From Phycisphaerae bacterium (GTDB taxonomy: Bacteria; Planctomycetota; Phycisphaerae; Phycisphaerales; SM1A02), in NCBI GenBank assembly GCA_016873315.1, contig VGXL01000008.1, forward strand, positions 1 to 44,993: a DNA stretch of 44,993 nucleotides, read 5' to 3'. The translations under genes and the position numbers were made by a program. This document shows positions 17,394-25,750 of this stretch, in pieces; position 1 is the stretch's first letter, and every line of letters begins with the position of its first letter. Under the pieces are notes generated by a model. That model was not told the origin of the DNA. It saw only the letters and a program-made list of their open reading frames with translations, and did no database searches.

Positions 17394-17423
17394 CAGCGAG
17401 CCAGCCCGAAGGCTGGCTCGCTG
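17394..17423. terminator. Strong bidirectional terminator hairpin
   Basis: A perfect 13-bp stem (17394-17406 with 17411-17423) capped by the loop cgaa. Downstream on the plus side the sequence is GT-rich, and on the minus side it continues TGTTTCAT. It lies 26 bases past the stop of the RRM gene on minus and 146 bases past the Sel1 gene on plus, so it probably ends both transcripts. Confidence 0.8.
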
Positions 17424-17449
17424 GAGTGTGTTGTGTTGGTCAGGCTGAA

Positions 17450-17911
17450 TCAGCCGTCGTAGCCACCACGGCCGCCACCGCCGCTGTAGCCACCGCGACC
17501 GCCGCCGCCACCGTAGCCGCCGCGGCCACCGCCGCCGCCGCCGCCGCCACCGTAGCCACCACGGCCACCGCCGCCGCCGCCGCCGCCACCGTAGCCGCCA
17601 CGGCCACCGCCGCCGCCGCCACCGTAGCCACCACGACCGCCGCCGCCGCCACCACCGCCGCCACCCTGCGCGGGCGGACGAGCTTCGTTCACGGTCAGCG
17701 TGCGACCGTCAAACTGGGTGCCATTGGTTTTTTCGATGGCTTCGTTGCCCTGGGCAGCGTCGCCCATGGTGACGAAACCGAAGCCGCGGCTGCGACCAGT
17801 GTCGCGATCCTTGGCGATGAACACGTCGACGACAGTACCGAACTGCTCGAAGAAAGAGCGCATGTCGTCTTCAGTAGTACCGAACGGCAGATTGCCGATA
17901 TAGAGCTTCAC
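17450..17911 (-). CDS. Glycine-rich RRM RNA-binding protein
   Basis: 153 residues. One RNA recognition motif (1-80) has RNP2 LYIGNL and RNP1 RGFGFVTM with the aromatic residues that stack on RNA. Residues about 83-153 are almost pure Gly with RGGY repeats, an RGG-like tail. The architecture equals that of cyanobacterial Rbp and plant GRP cold-induced RNA chaperones. The start is GTG at 17911, with AAGGA (17919-17923) at proper spacing; a nearby ATG is out of frame. A long leader (about 120 bases) with a stable hairpin precedes it, as often seen for cold-responsive RNA-chaperone genes (inference). It ends at a strong terminator. Confidence 0.93.
   Translation of the reverse strand: MKLYIGNLPFGTTEDDMRSFFEQFGTVVDVFIAKDRDTGRSRGFGFVTMGDAAQGNEAIEKTNGTQFDGRTLTVNEARPPAQGGGGGGGGGGRGGYGGGGGGGRGGYGGGGGGGGGRGGYGGGGGGGGGRGGYGGGGGRGGYSGGGGRGGYDG
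17456..17665 (-). repeat. In-frame GGC/GGT-rich repeat coding Gly-Gly-Arg-Gly-Gly-Tyr units
   Basis: Imperfect direct repeats of roughly 24-39 bases, each encoding GGRGGYGG plus a variable Gly run. Repeat number is likely to vary by slippage. It is coding repeat, not a CRISPR array: there are no unique spacers. Confidence 0.7.
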
Positions 17912-17918
17912 GAGGCAT

Positions 17919-17923
17919 TCCTT
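17919..17923 (-). promoter_or_regulatory. Shine-Dalgarno AAGGA for the GTG start of the RRM gene
   Basis: AAGGA on the minus strand lies 7 bases before GTG 17911. It settles the start, since the closer ATG (17918) is in another frame. Confidence 0.55.
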
Positions 17924-17998
17924 TCAATGCGGGACAACAAGGCCGATGATTCGAGATCCCACATTGACGAAAGCTGGCTCGAAACTCGGAAGAGGCAT

Positions 17999-18029
17999 GC
18001 TGAACTGATGGCACTGTGCCGAGTTCAGC
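17999..18029 (-). promoter_or_regulatory. Leader hairpin upstream of the RRM gene
   Basis: An 8-bp perfect stem (17999-18006 with 18022-18029) encloses an inner 4-bp stem (18010-18013 with 18017-18020). It lies immediately downstream of the predicted minus-strand promoter, so it would form at the very 5' end of the RRM mRNA. A role in mRNA stability or temperature response is inference. Confidence 0.45.
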
Positions 18030-18036
18030 GTTGACG

Positions 18037-18065
18037 AGTGTAGCGGATCGGCTCGTTCCCACCAA
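18037..18065 (-). promoter_or_regulatory. Candidate sigma-70 promoter for the RRM gene
   Basis: On the minus strand TTGGTG (18060-18065) and TACACT (18037-18042) are separated by exactly 17 bases. The -35 box is a poor match. It would give a leader of about 115-120 bases. Confidence 0.3.
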
Positions 18066-18084
18066 GTCCTGCAGACAATTCCTC

Positions 18085-20220
18085 ATGGCCAACAACCACC
18101 TTTCCTTCCACCAACGCATCGCCGGTCGTCTCACCCTGCTCGGCGTGATCCCAGCGGTGCTGTTATTGGGCATCATGACGGCGATCAAGATTCGGGGCGA
18201 CTATCAACAGGCGGTCGAGGAAACGGAAGTCAGGCTGCAGCGCGTTGCCGCACAAGTCGCCGCGCGACTGGACTCGCAGAACCGCGTGGCCTGCGAGCTG
18301 GTGCAAACGATGGCGCTTCAGCGCGCCGCAACATGGGGAAGCAGCATCGGTGATCGCGAAGAGTTGCTCGTCCTGATGGGCGATCTGGTCAGAGCCAACC
18401 CGTGGACGATCGGCACCTACTTCACCTACGAGCCCGATGCCGACGGTCTGGATGCGCACTACCTCGCTCATCCGCTGCCTGGCGCGCAGCCCCCGGGTAG
18501 CGGCCAGTTCGTGCCCTATGCGTTCCTCGATTGGACGAAGGGCAACACGCTCGCCTTCAAGGCGAGCGTCGACATGGAGACGAGCTTGTACTACGCGGGC
18601 GCACGCACGCTGTGGAACACATCGAAGCAGGTCCGCCCGCGCATCACCGAACCCTATGTGTATGACGGGCAGGCGATGATCGAGACGGTGTCACCCATTG
18701 CCGTTGGCGGCATCTTCAAGGGCATCGCTGGTGCCGACCGCTCACTGCGCGACATCGCGACGCTTGTGCGCGACGAGTGCGAACTGCACGGGGTCGATGC
18801 GTTCGTGATCAGTTCTGGCAGTGATGTCCCAGGACTCATCAAGCCGCGCGCCTTCATCACGGCGACGATCGATCGCAAGGACGCTGCGGAGGACGAGACC
18901 GATGGCATGCTGCGCACGAAGGCTGTCGAGTCGTCGCCGTACGCAGCGTTGTTTGAGCCCATGCTCGCCGGGTCCACCGGCAGCAGCACAACCATGAGCA
19001 TGGCCACGATCCGGACGGCGATCGATCCTGTCACCGGCGAGCCATGCATGTGGGCACACCAAGTGCTTCCCCTGCCCGATGGACTGCATTGGGATGTGAT
19101 CGTGCGCGAAAGTGAGCGAGATGCGCTAGCCAGCGCCGAGGACGGCTTGATCACGCAGATCCTGATCGCAGGCGGCGGTGTCACGCTGCTCGCCATGCTC
19201 CTGCTCGCTCCAGCGATCCTGGTGGGAAAGCGACTCTCGGTGGCCTCGACGAGCGCCACGGCCATGGCGGGCGGCGACCTGAGCGGCACGGCGCCATCGT
19301 GCGATGGCACCGACGAAGCCGCACTACTCGTCAATGCGCTTGGCGCCATGCATCACGGCATGGAGTCCCTCATCAGCAAGGTGAAGGAAGCCACGATCAA
19401 CATCAACTCAACCGCCACAGAACTCACGGCCACCGCGCGCCAGCAGGAGCGCAACTCGCATGGACTCAGCGCGAGCACCACGCAGGTTGCCGCCGCGGCG
19501 AAGCAGATCGCCGCCACGAGCGGTGAACTCGGCGACACGATGGAGCGCGTGGCGCTGAGCGCCGCTCGCGCTGCGGACCTTGCACGAAGCGGTCGGAGCG
19601 GCCTCGATGGCATGGGTGAGACGATCCGCGGGCTCGAGGAAGCCACCGCAGGCATCGCCGCGCGACTCTCGGCGATCAGCGAGAAGGCGGCCACGATCAA
19701 CGGCGTCGTCACGACGATCACGAAGGTCGCCGATCAGACCAACCTGCTTTCGGTCAACGCGGCCATCGAGGCAGAGAAGGCAGGCGAGCATGGCGTTGGC
19801 TTCTTGGTGGTCGCGCGCGAAATCCGTCGATTGGCCGACCAGACTGCGGCGGCGACGCTGGACATCGAACAGACGGTCCGACACATGCAGACGGCCGTGA
19901 GCACCGGCGTGATGGAGATGGACCGCTTCGCGGAGCAGGTGCGTCGTGGCGTGCGCGATGTGGGCACGATCGGTGGGCAACTTGGTCAGATCATCGAACA
20001 GGTCGACGAGGGCAGTTCGCAGTTTGCCGATGTCAACCGCGGCATGAAGAGCCAGAGCGAAGGCGCCCGCCAGATCAGCGATGCGATGGGCCAACTCACC
20101 ACGACCACGCGTGAGACGATGCTCGCCGCCGAAGAATCGTCGCGCGCTGCGGACCGATTGCTCGCCGCCATGTCCGAACTCAAGACAGCGGTCGAGGCCT
20201 TCAAGATTCGCCGGGGTTGA
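18085..20220 (+). CDS. wspA: Methyl-accepting chemoreceptor, WspA type, with dCache sensor
   Basis: 711 residues. Helix 1 (about 17-38), then a periplasmic double-Cache domain with the signature EPYVYDGQAMIETVSPI, helix 2 (about 353-376), a HAMP region, a long coiled coil and the signalling tip around residue 553 (NLLSVNAAIEAEKAG). The stretch GFLVVAREIRRLADQTA followed by DIEQTVRHMQ strongly resembles Pseudomonas WspA. It senses an extracellular cue and controls the CheA-type kinase of the operon. Unlike classical WspA, the sensor here looks like dCache, hinting at a small ligand. ATG 18085 is chosen because upstream codons have no family match. It is the first gene of the Wsp-type operon, with 3 bases to the next gene. 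Confidence 0.92.
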   Translation: MANNHLSFHQRIAGRLTLLGVIPAVLLLGIMTAIKIRGDYQQAVEETEVRLQRVAAQVAARLDSQNRVACELVQTMALQRAATWGSSIGDREELLVLMGDLVRANPWTIGTYFTYEPDADGLDAHYLAHPLPGAQPPGSGQFVPYAFLDWTKGNTLAFKASVDMETSLYYAGARTLWNTSKQVRPRITEPYVYDGQAMIETVSPIAVGGIFKGIAGADRSLRDIATLVRDECELHGVDAFVISSGSDVPGLIKPRAFITATIDRKDAAEDETDGMLRTKAVESSPYAALFEPMLAGSTGSSTTMSMATIRTAIDPVTGEPCMWAHQVLPLPDGLHWDVIVRESERDALASAEDGLITQILIAGGGVTLLAMLLLAPAILVGKRLSVASTSATAMAGGDLSGTAPSCDGTDEAALLVNALGAMHHGMESLISKVKEATININSTATELTATARQQERNSHGLSASTTQVAAAAKQIAATSGELGDTMERVALSAARAADLARSGRSGLDGMGETIRGLEEATAGIAARLSAISEKAATINGVVTTITKVADQTNLLSVNAAIEAEKAGEHGVGFLVVAREIRRLADQTAAATLDIEQTVRHMQTAVSTGVMEMDRFAEQVRRGVRDVGTIGGQLGQIIEQVDEGSSQFADVNRGMKSQSEGARQISDAMGQLTTTTRETMLAAEESSRAADRLLAAMSELKTAVEAFKIRRG

Positions 20221-20223
20221 TGC

Positions 20224-20661
20224 ATGCGGCACCTGTGCCTGATGATCGGCGGCGAACGATTCGCGCTCGCGACGAAGGATGTTCACGAAGTTGCACCTGC
20301 AGTGGCCGCGCGGCGTGTTCCAGGTGCGCCCGAGTGGTGCCTAGGGCTTGCGTGCGCACGCGGCACTTGGTTGCCGCTCGTGCACGCCGCCGCACTGCTC
20401 GGCCTGCCTGCCACCGCCGCCACCACAGCGAGCCGCACGCTGCTCATGCGACCTGAAGGTGCGCCCGCGCTGCTCCTGCTCGTCGACGAGGTGCTCGAGT
20501 TCGTGGAGCTCGACCTGACGGGAAGCCACCCTGGACTGGCGATCGACGATCAAGCGTGGCTCGGTGCCGTCTGCTCGCCCGGCGTCCAAGTGCTCCATGC
20601 AGCCGCGTTGGCCCGGCATCCCGCACTGGGCATCGTGCGCGATGGGACATCCCACGCATGA
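20224..20661 (+). CDS. wspB: CheW-like coupling protein, WspB position
   Basis: 145 residues forming one CheW fold: FALATKDVHEV at the start, VPGAPEWCLGLACARGTWLPLV in the middle (the R/G-x-x-P-L/V segment of CheW), and a Leu-rich C-terminal half. It would couple the chemoreceptor to the CheA-type kinase. It starts 3 bases after the receptor gene and overlaps the methyltransferase gene by ATGA. A second CheW gene two places on matches the wspB/wspD pattern. Confidence 0.82.
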   Translation: MRHLCLMIGGERFALATKDVHEVAPAVAARRVPGAPEWCLGLACARGTWLPLVHAAALLGLPATAATTASRTLLMRPEGAPALLLLVDEVLEFVELDLTGSHPGLAIDDQAWLGAVCSPGVQVLHAAALARHPALGIVRDGTSHA

Positions 20662-21869
20662 GCCATCCTGTGCGCGCACTGCTCCTCGAGAACGGCGGGA
20701 TCGACGCGACGCACTGCGAAGGCGCGGCCTTCCAGTCGCTGTGCGCCGCCGAGCGTCGGCGGGTGGGCGCGCGCGATGATGCAGAGTTGGCGCGTCACCT
20801 TCGACAGGATGAGGCAGCGCTTCATGCGTTCGTGGCACAGGTCGCCGTGCCCGAGACCTGGTTCTTCCGTTATCCGATGAGCTTCGAGGCGTTGCATGCG
20901 CACCTCACGGGTCGCGATCGGCCCGTACGAATCGCAAGCATCGGATGCGCGACCGGCCAAGAGGCGTACACGGCAGCTGCGACGGCGCTGGCGGCGCTCG
21001 GTCCGGGCGGCAGCGTGAGCGTCGAGGCCTTTGACCGGAATCCTGTCGCAATCGAGGTGGCGCGGCGTGCGCAGTGGACTGGCTCGCTGGCTCTGCGCGC
21101 CAGCGTTCCAATCTGGGCCACGCCTTGGATCAGGATCGAACCGAACGGAGCGTGGATCCATCCCCATGTGAAGGCGGCCGTGTCATGCACGCACGTGCGG
21201 TCGAGCGCGCACATGATTGAAGTGCTCGAGGGTCGCACCTTCGATGTGGTCCTGTGCCGAAACCTGCTCATCTATCTGGATGCGTCGACGCGCGATGCGC
21301 TCGTGGCCGCGATGGTGCGCGCCGTGCCTGTGGGCGGGCTCCTGATGCTCGGTCACGCCGAGCGCGTGGACTTGGGGCCAAGCTGGCACCGCGACGATCG
21401 CCCGGAGAGTTTCGCGTGGCATCGAGGCGCCCTTCCGCCGCTGGTGTCGCCATCGCCCGCCTTGGAACGCTCGAGCGGCCCACGCGCATCGCGTGACGCG
21501 GCGCGCGGAGCCGCGGAGCCGATCGTGTTGCGACCGACGATGATGGACCGCCAGGCCTCGGCATCGATGGCGAGCGCCGAATCGCCAACGACCGCTGCTG
21601 ATGGAGCTGTGCCGCACGCGGCGGCTCAGGACACCAGTCTGGATCGTCAAGTCGGTTCGCTCTTCGCTCACGCCGAAACCGCGATGGCCGCCCACGATCA
21701 TGTCCGCGCGCTGGAAATCCTTGAACAAGTGATCTATCTGGCGCCGCAGCATGACCTGGCGATGCTGGCCTTGGCAACGGTGGCCGAACGGCTCGGTCGC
21801 TTCGACGAGGCGAAGCGTTGGCGGACACGGGCGCAACGCGCGGCAGCGCACGGACGGAACGCACCATGA
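20658..21869 (+). CDS. wspC: CheR-type methyltransferase with C-terminal TPR, WspC type
   Basis: 403 residues. The N-terminal helical part ends in VPETWFFRYP, the CheR motif that contacts the receptor. The SAM site is IASIGCATGQEAYTAA, and FDVVLCRNLLIYLD is the conserved CheR strand-loop. It methylates Glu side chains of the receptor for adaptation. Residues about 335-400 are TPR-like (AMAAHDHVRALEILEQVIYLAP), as in WspC, joined by an Ala/Ser-rich linker. Start at ATG 20658 overlaps the previous stop, and its own stop overlaps the next start (both ATGA). Confidence 0.92.
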   Translation: MSHPVRALLLENGGIDATHCEGAAFQSLCAAERRRVGARDDAELARHLRQDEAALHAFVAQVAVPETWFFRYPMSFEALHAHLTGRDRPVRIASIGCATGQEAYTAAATALAALGPGGSVSVEAFDRNPVAIEVARRAQWTGSLALRASVPIWATPWIRIEPNGAWIHPHVKAAVSCTHVRSSAHMIEVLEGRTFDVVLCRNLLIYLDASTRDALVAAMVRAVPVGGLLMLGHAERVDLGPSWHRDDRPESFAWHRGALPPLVSPSPALERSSGPRASRDAARGAAEPIVLRPTMMDRQASASMASAESPTTAADGAVPHAAAQDTSLDRQVGSLFAHAETAMAAHDHVRALEILEQVIYLAPQHDLAMLALATVAERLGRFDEAKRWRTRAQRAAAHGRNAP

Positions 21870-22396
21870 GCGATCACCGTCCGCTCACGCCGTCGGAACT
21901 GGAGTCCAATGCCCAGGCCTTTGCGCGGGTCATCGAGCGTGAACGCGCGACCGATGTGCATGCGGTGCTCGCTCGCGTGGGTTCGTCGTGGATTGCCGTG
22001 CCGGCGGCGCGCGTCCTGCGGGTCACGCCCGCCGTCAAGCCACATCGCATCCCGCATCGATCGCATCACGCACTGCGCGGACTGGCCAACATCGAAGGCG
22101 AGGTCGCCATCGTGCTGAATTTGGCTGCACTGTGCGGATTCACCTGGTCGCCGAGTGGCGACGGCGCTGCGCGCATGGTGGTGATCGGCGATCGTGGCGC
22201 CGCATGGGCCTTCGAAGCCGACGAGGTCCCCGGAACCGTGGCCTGCAACGCACAGGACCTGCTCGCCGCACCGCTCACGGTGGCGGCGACCGGCGCGGGC
22301 TTCACCACGAATCTCATGCCGATCGCGAACGGCCACGCGGGCCTTCTCGATGTGGACGCCCTGCTCACGGTGTGTGCCGAGGCGGTGCGGTCATGA
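21866..22396 (+). CDS. wspD: CheW-like coupling protein, WspD position
   Basis: 176 residues. After about 40 residues that may form a helix (TPSELESNAQAFARVIERER) comes a CheW domain: SSWIAVPAARVLRVTPAVKPHRIP, HALRGLANIEGEVAIVLNL. It is the second coupler of the set and probably tunes receptor-kinase array composition. ATGA overlaps on both sides show tight translational coupling. Confidence 0.85.
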   Translation: MSDHRPLTPSELESNAQAFARVIERERATDVHAVLARVGSSWIAVPAARVLRVTPAVKPHRIPHRSHHALRGLANIEGEVAIVLNLAALCGFTWSPSGDGAARMVVIGDRGAAWAFEADEVPGTVACNAQDLLAAPLTVAATGAGFTTNLMPIANGHAGLLDVDALLTVCAEAVRS

Positions 22397-24726
22397 GTCT
22401 GGGCGGCTTCAGCATGTTCGATCTGTACAAGGTCGAGGCCGAACAGCACGGACGCGCGCTGAGCGATGGCTTGGTTGCGCTTGAGACCGCGACCGATCCG
22501 GCCTTGGTCGAGCCGCTGATGCGCGCGGCGCACAGCATCAAGGGCGCGGCGCGGATCGTGGGCTTTGAGTTGGTCGTCACCTTGGCACACGCGATGGAAG
22601 ACTGCCTCGTGCGCCTGCAGCGCGCACAGGAGTCGATCGTGCCTGCGCGCGTCGATCAGTTGCTCAAGGGAACGGACCTTCTCGTGCTGAGTGCGCAGGT
22701 CACCGAGGCCGAGGTGGCGTCGTGGAGCGCGCAGCACGCCGCAGTGATCGAGCACTTGGCCCGCTCGCTGCAGCAGCCTGCGTCATCGCGCGCGCCGGCA
22801 CCTGCGCCCGCGCCTGCGACGGCACCTTCAACTGCGAATGCACCTGCACCTGCACCGACATCGGCGCAGGCAGCGACCCCCACGCAGCCAAACGCATCGA
22901 CGCACGACGCGACGACGCCGGCGAGGACCACTTCGGCCACGCAGGTGGCACACTCGCCCGCCGACGGCGCGCCCACGCCGTCGAGCACGGTCGCGGGAAA
23001 GCCCGCCGCCGGAGAGTCGAGCGTCATGGTGCGCTCGCGCAATCTCGATCGACTCATGCGACTCTCGGGTGAAGGGATGGTCGAAGCTCGCCGGCTCGAC
23101 GCCATGCGGGCGCGACTGCGCGCCATCCGCACGCGCGAGCGCGTGCTCGAGGATCTGTTCGATCGTCGTCGGCAGCGCAAGGAAGTGAGCGATCTGGACT
23201 TCGAGCAGGCGCACGCAGCGATTCGCAGCGAGGTCGCGCTGCTCGAAGCCGATCTTCAGGCCCACCTGCGACGCACCGAGGAACTGAGCACCACGCTTCA
23301 CCACGAGGCGATCGACTGTCGCATGCGCCCCTTCGGCGATGCCTGCCTGACGATTCCACGCACGGTGCGCGATCTCGCTCGTTCGCTCGACAAGGACGCG
23401 ACGGCGCACCTCGAGGGTCAGTCGGTGAGCGTGGACCGCGACATCCTGCGCAAGCTCGAGGCACCGCTCACGCACCTGGTGCGCAATGCGCTCGATCACG
23501 GCATCGAGTCGCGCGCGGATCGCATGTCGAGTGGCAAGCGCGCGCAGGCCACGCTTCGTGTCTCGGCCGTCCACCAGGCCGGCATGCTCGTGGTCGAGGT
23601 GGCCGACGATGGCCGCGGAATCGACCTCGCCAAGCTTCGCACGATCATCGTTCAGCGCAACCTGAGCACGCCAGAGTTGGTGGCCCGCATGAGCGACCGC
23701 GAAGTGACGGAGTTCCTGTTCCTGCCTGGCTTCAGTACTGCGAAGTCCGTCACCGATCTGTCGGGCCGCGGCGTCGGGCTCGATGTCGTGCAATCGACCG
23801 TGCACGAAGTCGGCGGCAGCGTCGAAGTGCACACTGAACCCGGCCGCGGCACGACATTCCGGATGCGGTTGCCGGTCACGCTCAGCGTGCTCCGCGCGGC
23901 CATCGTGTCGATCGCTGGCGAACCCTACGCGATGCCGCTCGCGCGCATGGAACGCATCGATCGGCTCGAGCACCACGCGCTCGAACATGTCGAGGGCCGA
24001 CTCGCCGCGCGAGTCAACGATGAGGTCATCGGTCTCGTGCGCGGCGATGAATTGCTCGGCATCCCAGGCGAAATCGAGAGCGGCACGCTCGCCGTCGTGA
24101 GCTTGCGGACTCGACAGTGCACGCTCGGAGTGATCGTCGATGGATTCCTCGGCGAAGAGGATGTCGTCGTGCAACCGCTCGACGAGCGACTCGGCACGGT
24201 CCCGCATGTGTCGAGCGCCAGCGTGCGGCAGAGCGGCGAGCTGGTGCTGATTCTCGATGTCGATGCGATGGCGATCGACGCCGCACGACGACTCGACGAA
24301 GGCACGCTGCGGGGCGCGACGGCCGGCATCGAGGATGCAGGTCGCCGCGTGCGTCGTGTGCTGGTCGTCGAGGACTCGCTCACGGTCCGCGAGGTCGAGC
24401 GGCAGATGCTCGTGCGCGCTGGGTACCAGGTGGATGTGGCGGTCGATGGACTCGATGGTTGGAACGCGCTGCAACGCGAGCGCTACGACCTTGTGCTCAG
24501 CGATGTGGACATGCCGCGCATGAACGGACTCGACCTTGTCCGCCGCATCCGTGCGGATCGTCGGCTCGCATTGCTCCCCGTCGTGATGGTGTCGTACAAG
24601 GATCGGGAGGAGGATCGGCTCGCGGGGCTCGACGCAGGCGCGACCGCCTACCTCACCAAGGGCGCGTTCCATGATCGGACGCTGCTCGACACCGTCGCTG
24701 ACCTGATCGACACCTCGCGGGAATGA
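22393..24726 (+). CDS. wspE: Hybrid chemotaxis histidine kinase CheA-REC, WspE type
   Basis: 777 residues. The HPt domain has the phosphorylated His in RAAHSIKGAARI (His47). An Ala/Pro/Thr-rich linker (about 130-210) is followed by a dimerisation coiled coil, the HATPase domain (NALDHGIE, DDGRGI, GRGVGLDVV), a CheW-like regulatory domain (about 500-640) and a C-terminal receiver (from about 655) with phosphoacceptor Asp in VLSDVDMPRMNG (about 705) and Lys in YLTKG. There is no separate P2 domain. This is the WspE arrangement: it phosphorylates the CheB-type methylesterase and the output regulator of the operon, with its own receiver as phosphate sink. ATGA overlap with the preceding gene. Confidence 0.94.
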   Translation: MSLGGFSMFDLYKVEAEQHGRALSDGLVALETATDPALVEPLMRAAHSIKGAARIVGFELVVTLAHAMEDCLVRLQRAQESIVPARVDQLLKGTDLLVLSAQVTEAEVASWSAQHAAVIEHLARSLQQPASSRAPAPAPAPATAPSTANAPAPAPTSAQAATPTQPNASTHDATTPARTTSATQVAHSPADGAPTPSSTVAGKPAAGESSVMVRSRNLDRLMRLSGEGMVEARRLDAMRARLRAIRTRERVLEDLFDRRRQRKEVSDLDFEQAHAAIRSEVALLEADLQAHLRRTEELSTTLHHEAIDCRMRPFGDACLTIPRTVRDLARSLDKDATAHLEGQSVSVDRDILRKLEAPLTHLVRNALDHGIESRADRMSSGKRAQATLRVSAVHQAGMLVVEVADDGRGIDLAKLRTIIVQRNLSTPELVARMSDREVTEFLFLPGFSTAKSVTDLSGRGVGLDVVQSTVHEVGGSVEVHTEPGRGTTFRMRLPVTLSVLRAAIVSIAGEPYAMPLARMERIDRLEHHALEHVEGRLAARVNDEVIGLVRGDELLGIPGEIESGTLAVVSLRTRQCTLGVIVDGFLGEEDVVVQPLDERLGTVPHVSSASVRQSGELVLILDVDAMAIDAARRLDEGTLRGATAGIEDAGRRVRRVLVVEDSLTVREVERQMLVRAGYQVDVAVDGLDGWNALQRERYDLVLSDVDMPRMNGLDLVRRIRADRRLALLPVVMVSYKDREEDRLAGLDAGATAYLTKGAFHDRTLLDTVADLIDTSRE

Positions 24727-24745
24727 CGGCGGGTACAGTCCTCGC

Positions 24746-25750
24746 GTGCGCGTTGCGATCGTCAATGACCTGAAGCTCGCCGTGGAAGTGCTGCGGCAGT
24801 CGGTGCTGCGGATCCCGGGCGCCGAGGTGGCTTGGATCGCTGAGGACGGCCGTCAGGCCATCGAGTGCTGCGCGCGGGATCGACCCGACCTGGTGCTGAT
24901 GGACATGCAGATGCCCGTGATGGACGGGGCAGTCGCGACGCGCGAGATCATGCGCAACACGCCCTGCCCGATCATCGTCGTCACGGCGTCCATTCAAGCG
25001 AATCTGGATCGCGTGTACGACGCGCTTGGTGCTGGTGCACTCGATGTCACGACCACACCAAGCTTCGGCCCAGCCGGTGCCATCGAGGGACTCGAATCAC
25101 TCGCACGGAAGATCGACCATGTGCGCCAGCTGGAACGCGGGCACGCCGTGCGCGAACCCGGGCCAGATCGGACGAAATCCCCCAGCGGCGGCATCATCGC
25201 CATCGGGGCGAGCACTGGGGGTCCTCACGCGTTGGCCGCGGCGCTGCCGCGCGGCAAGGAACTTCAAGCACCAGTCGTCATCGTCCAGCACATCGATCGG
25301 GCGTTCGCGCCCGGTCTGGCAGAGTGGCTCGCCCGCGAAACGGGCCATACGGTCGTGATCGCGCACGAAGGCCAAGTGCCCACGACCGGCACGGTGTATG
25401 TCGCCTGCAGCAACGATCACTTGGTTCTTGAGCGGGGCCGCTTCGAGCATCGCGCTGAGCCGCGCCATCTGGCCCATCGGCCATCGGTCGATGTCTTTTT
25501 CGAAAGCCTGGTTCGGCAACCCTGCGGCGTGGCTGTTCTGTTGACGGGCATGGGGCGCGATGGCGCCGAAGGACTGCGTGCGCTTCGTCGCGCAGGCTGG
25601 CACACGATTGCGCAGGACCAGGCGACCAGTGTGGTCTGGGGCATGCCGGGAGCCGCGGTTGCGCTCGATGCCGCAGTCGAGGTCCTTCCCATCCAGCGGA
25701 TCGCGCAGGCGATCGAACTTGCCTGCGCCGCACCCGGGAGAACACGATGA
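24746..25750 (+). CDS. wspF: CheB-type receptor methylesterase, WspF type
   Basis: 334 residues: receiver domain with Asp53 in LMDMQMPVMDG, then the methylesterase domain with catalytic Ser156 (IGASTGG), His182 (VQHID) and Asp272 (GMGRDGAEGL). Phosphorylation by the CheA-type kinase should activate removal of receptor methyl groups, giving adaptation; loss of WspF in Pseudomonas locks the system on. The start is a GTG at 24746 beginning RVAIVNDLKLAVE, as in WspF relatives; no ATG fits. It overlaps the output-regulator gene by ATGA. Confidence 0.93.
   Translation: MRVAIVNDLKLAVEVLRQSVLRIPGAEVAWIAEDGRQAIECCARDRPDLVLMDMQMPVMDGAVATREIMRNTPCPIIVVTASIQANLDRVYDALGAGALDVTTTPSFGPAGAIEGLESLARKIDHVRQLERGHAVREPGPDRTKSPSGGIIAIGASTGGPHALAAALPRGKELQAPVVIVQHIDRAFAPGLAEWLARETGHTVVIAHEGQVPTTGTVYVACSNDHLVLERGRFEHRAEPRHLAHRPSVDVFFESLVRQPCGVAVLLTGMGRDGAEGLRALRRAGWHTIAQDQATSVVWGMPGAAVALDAAVEVLPIQRIAQAIELACAAPGRTR

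Noticed and set aside
17456-17665. Regular repeats that could be taken for a CRISPR array
   Set aside because: They are in frame with the RRM gene, encode Gly/Arg/Tyr repeats and have no unique spacers.
22795-22870. Short gcacctgc-type repeats in the CheA-type gene
   Set aside because: These are codons of the Ala/Pro-rich interdomain linker, in frame and not an independent element.
22828-24765. 645-residue minus-strand frame opposite the CheA-type kinase gene
   Set aside because: It mirrors the codon pattern of the kinase gene and has no domain of its own.
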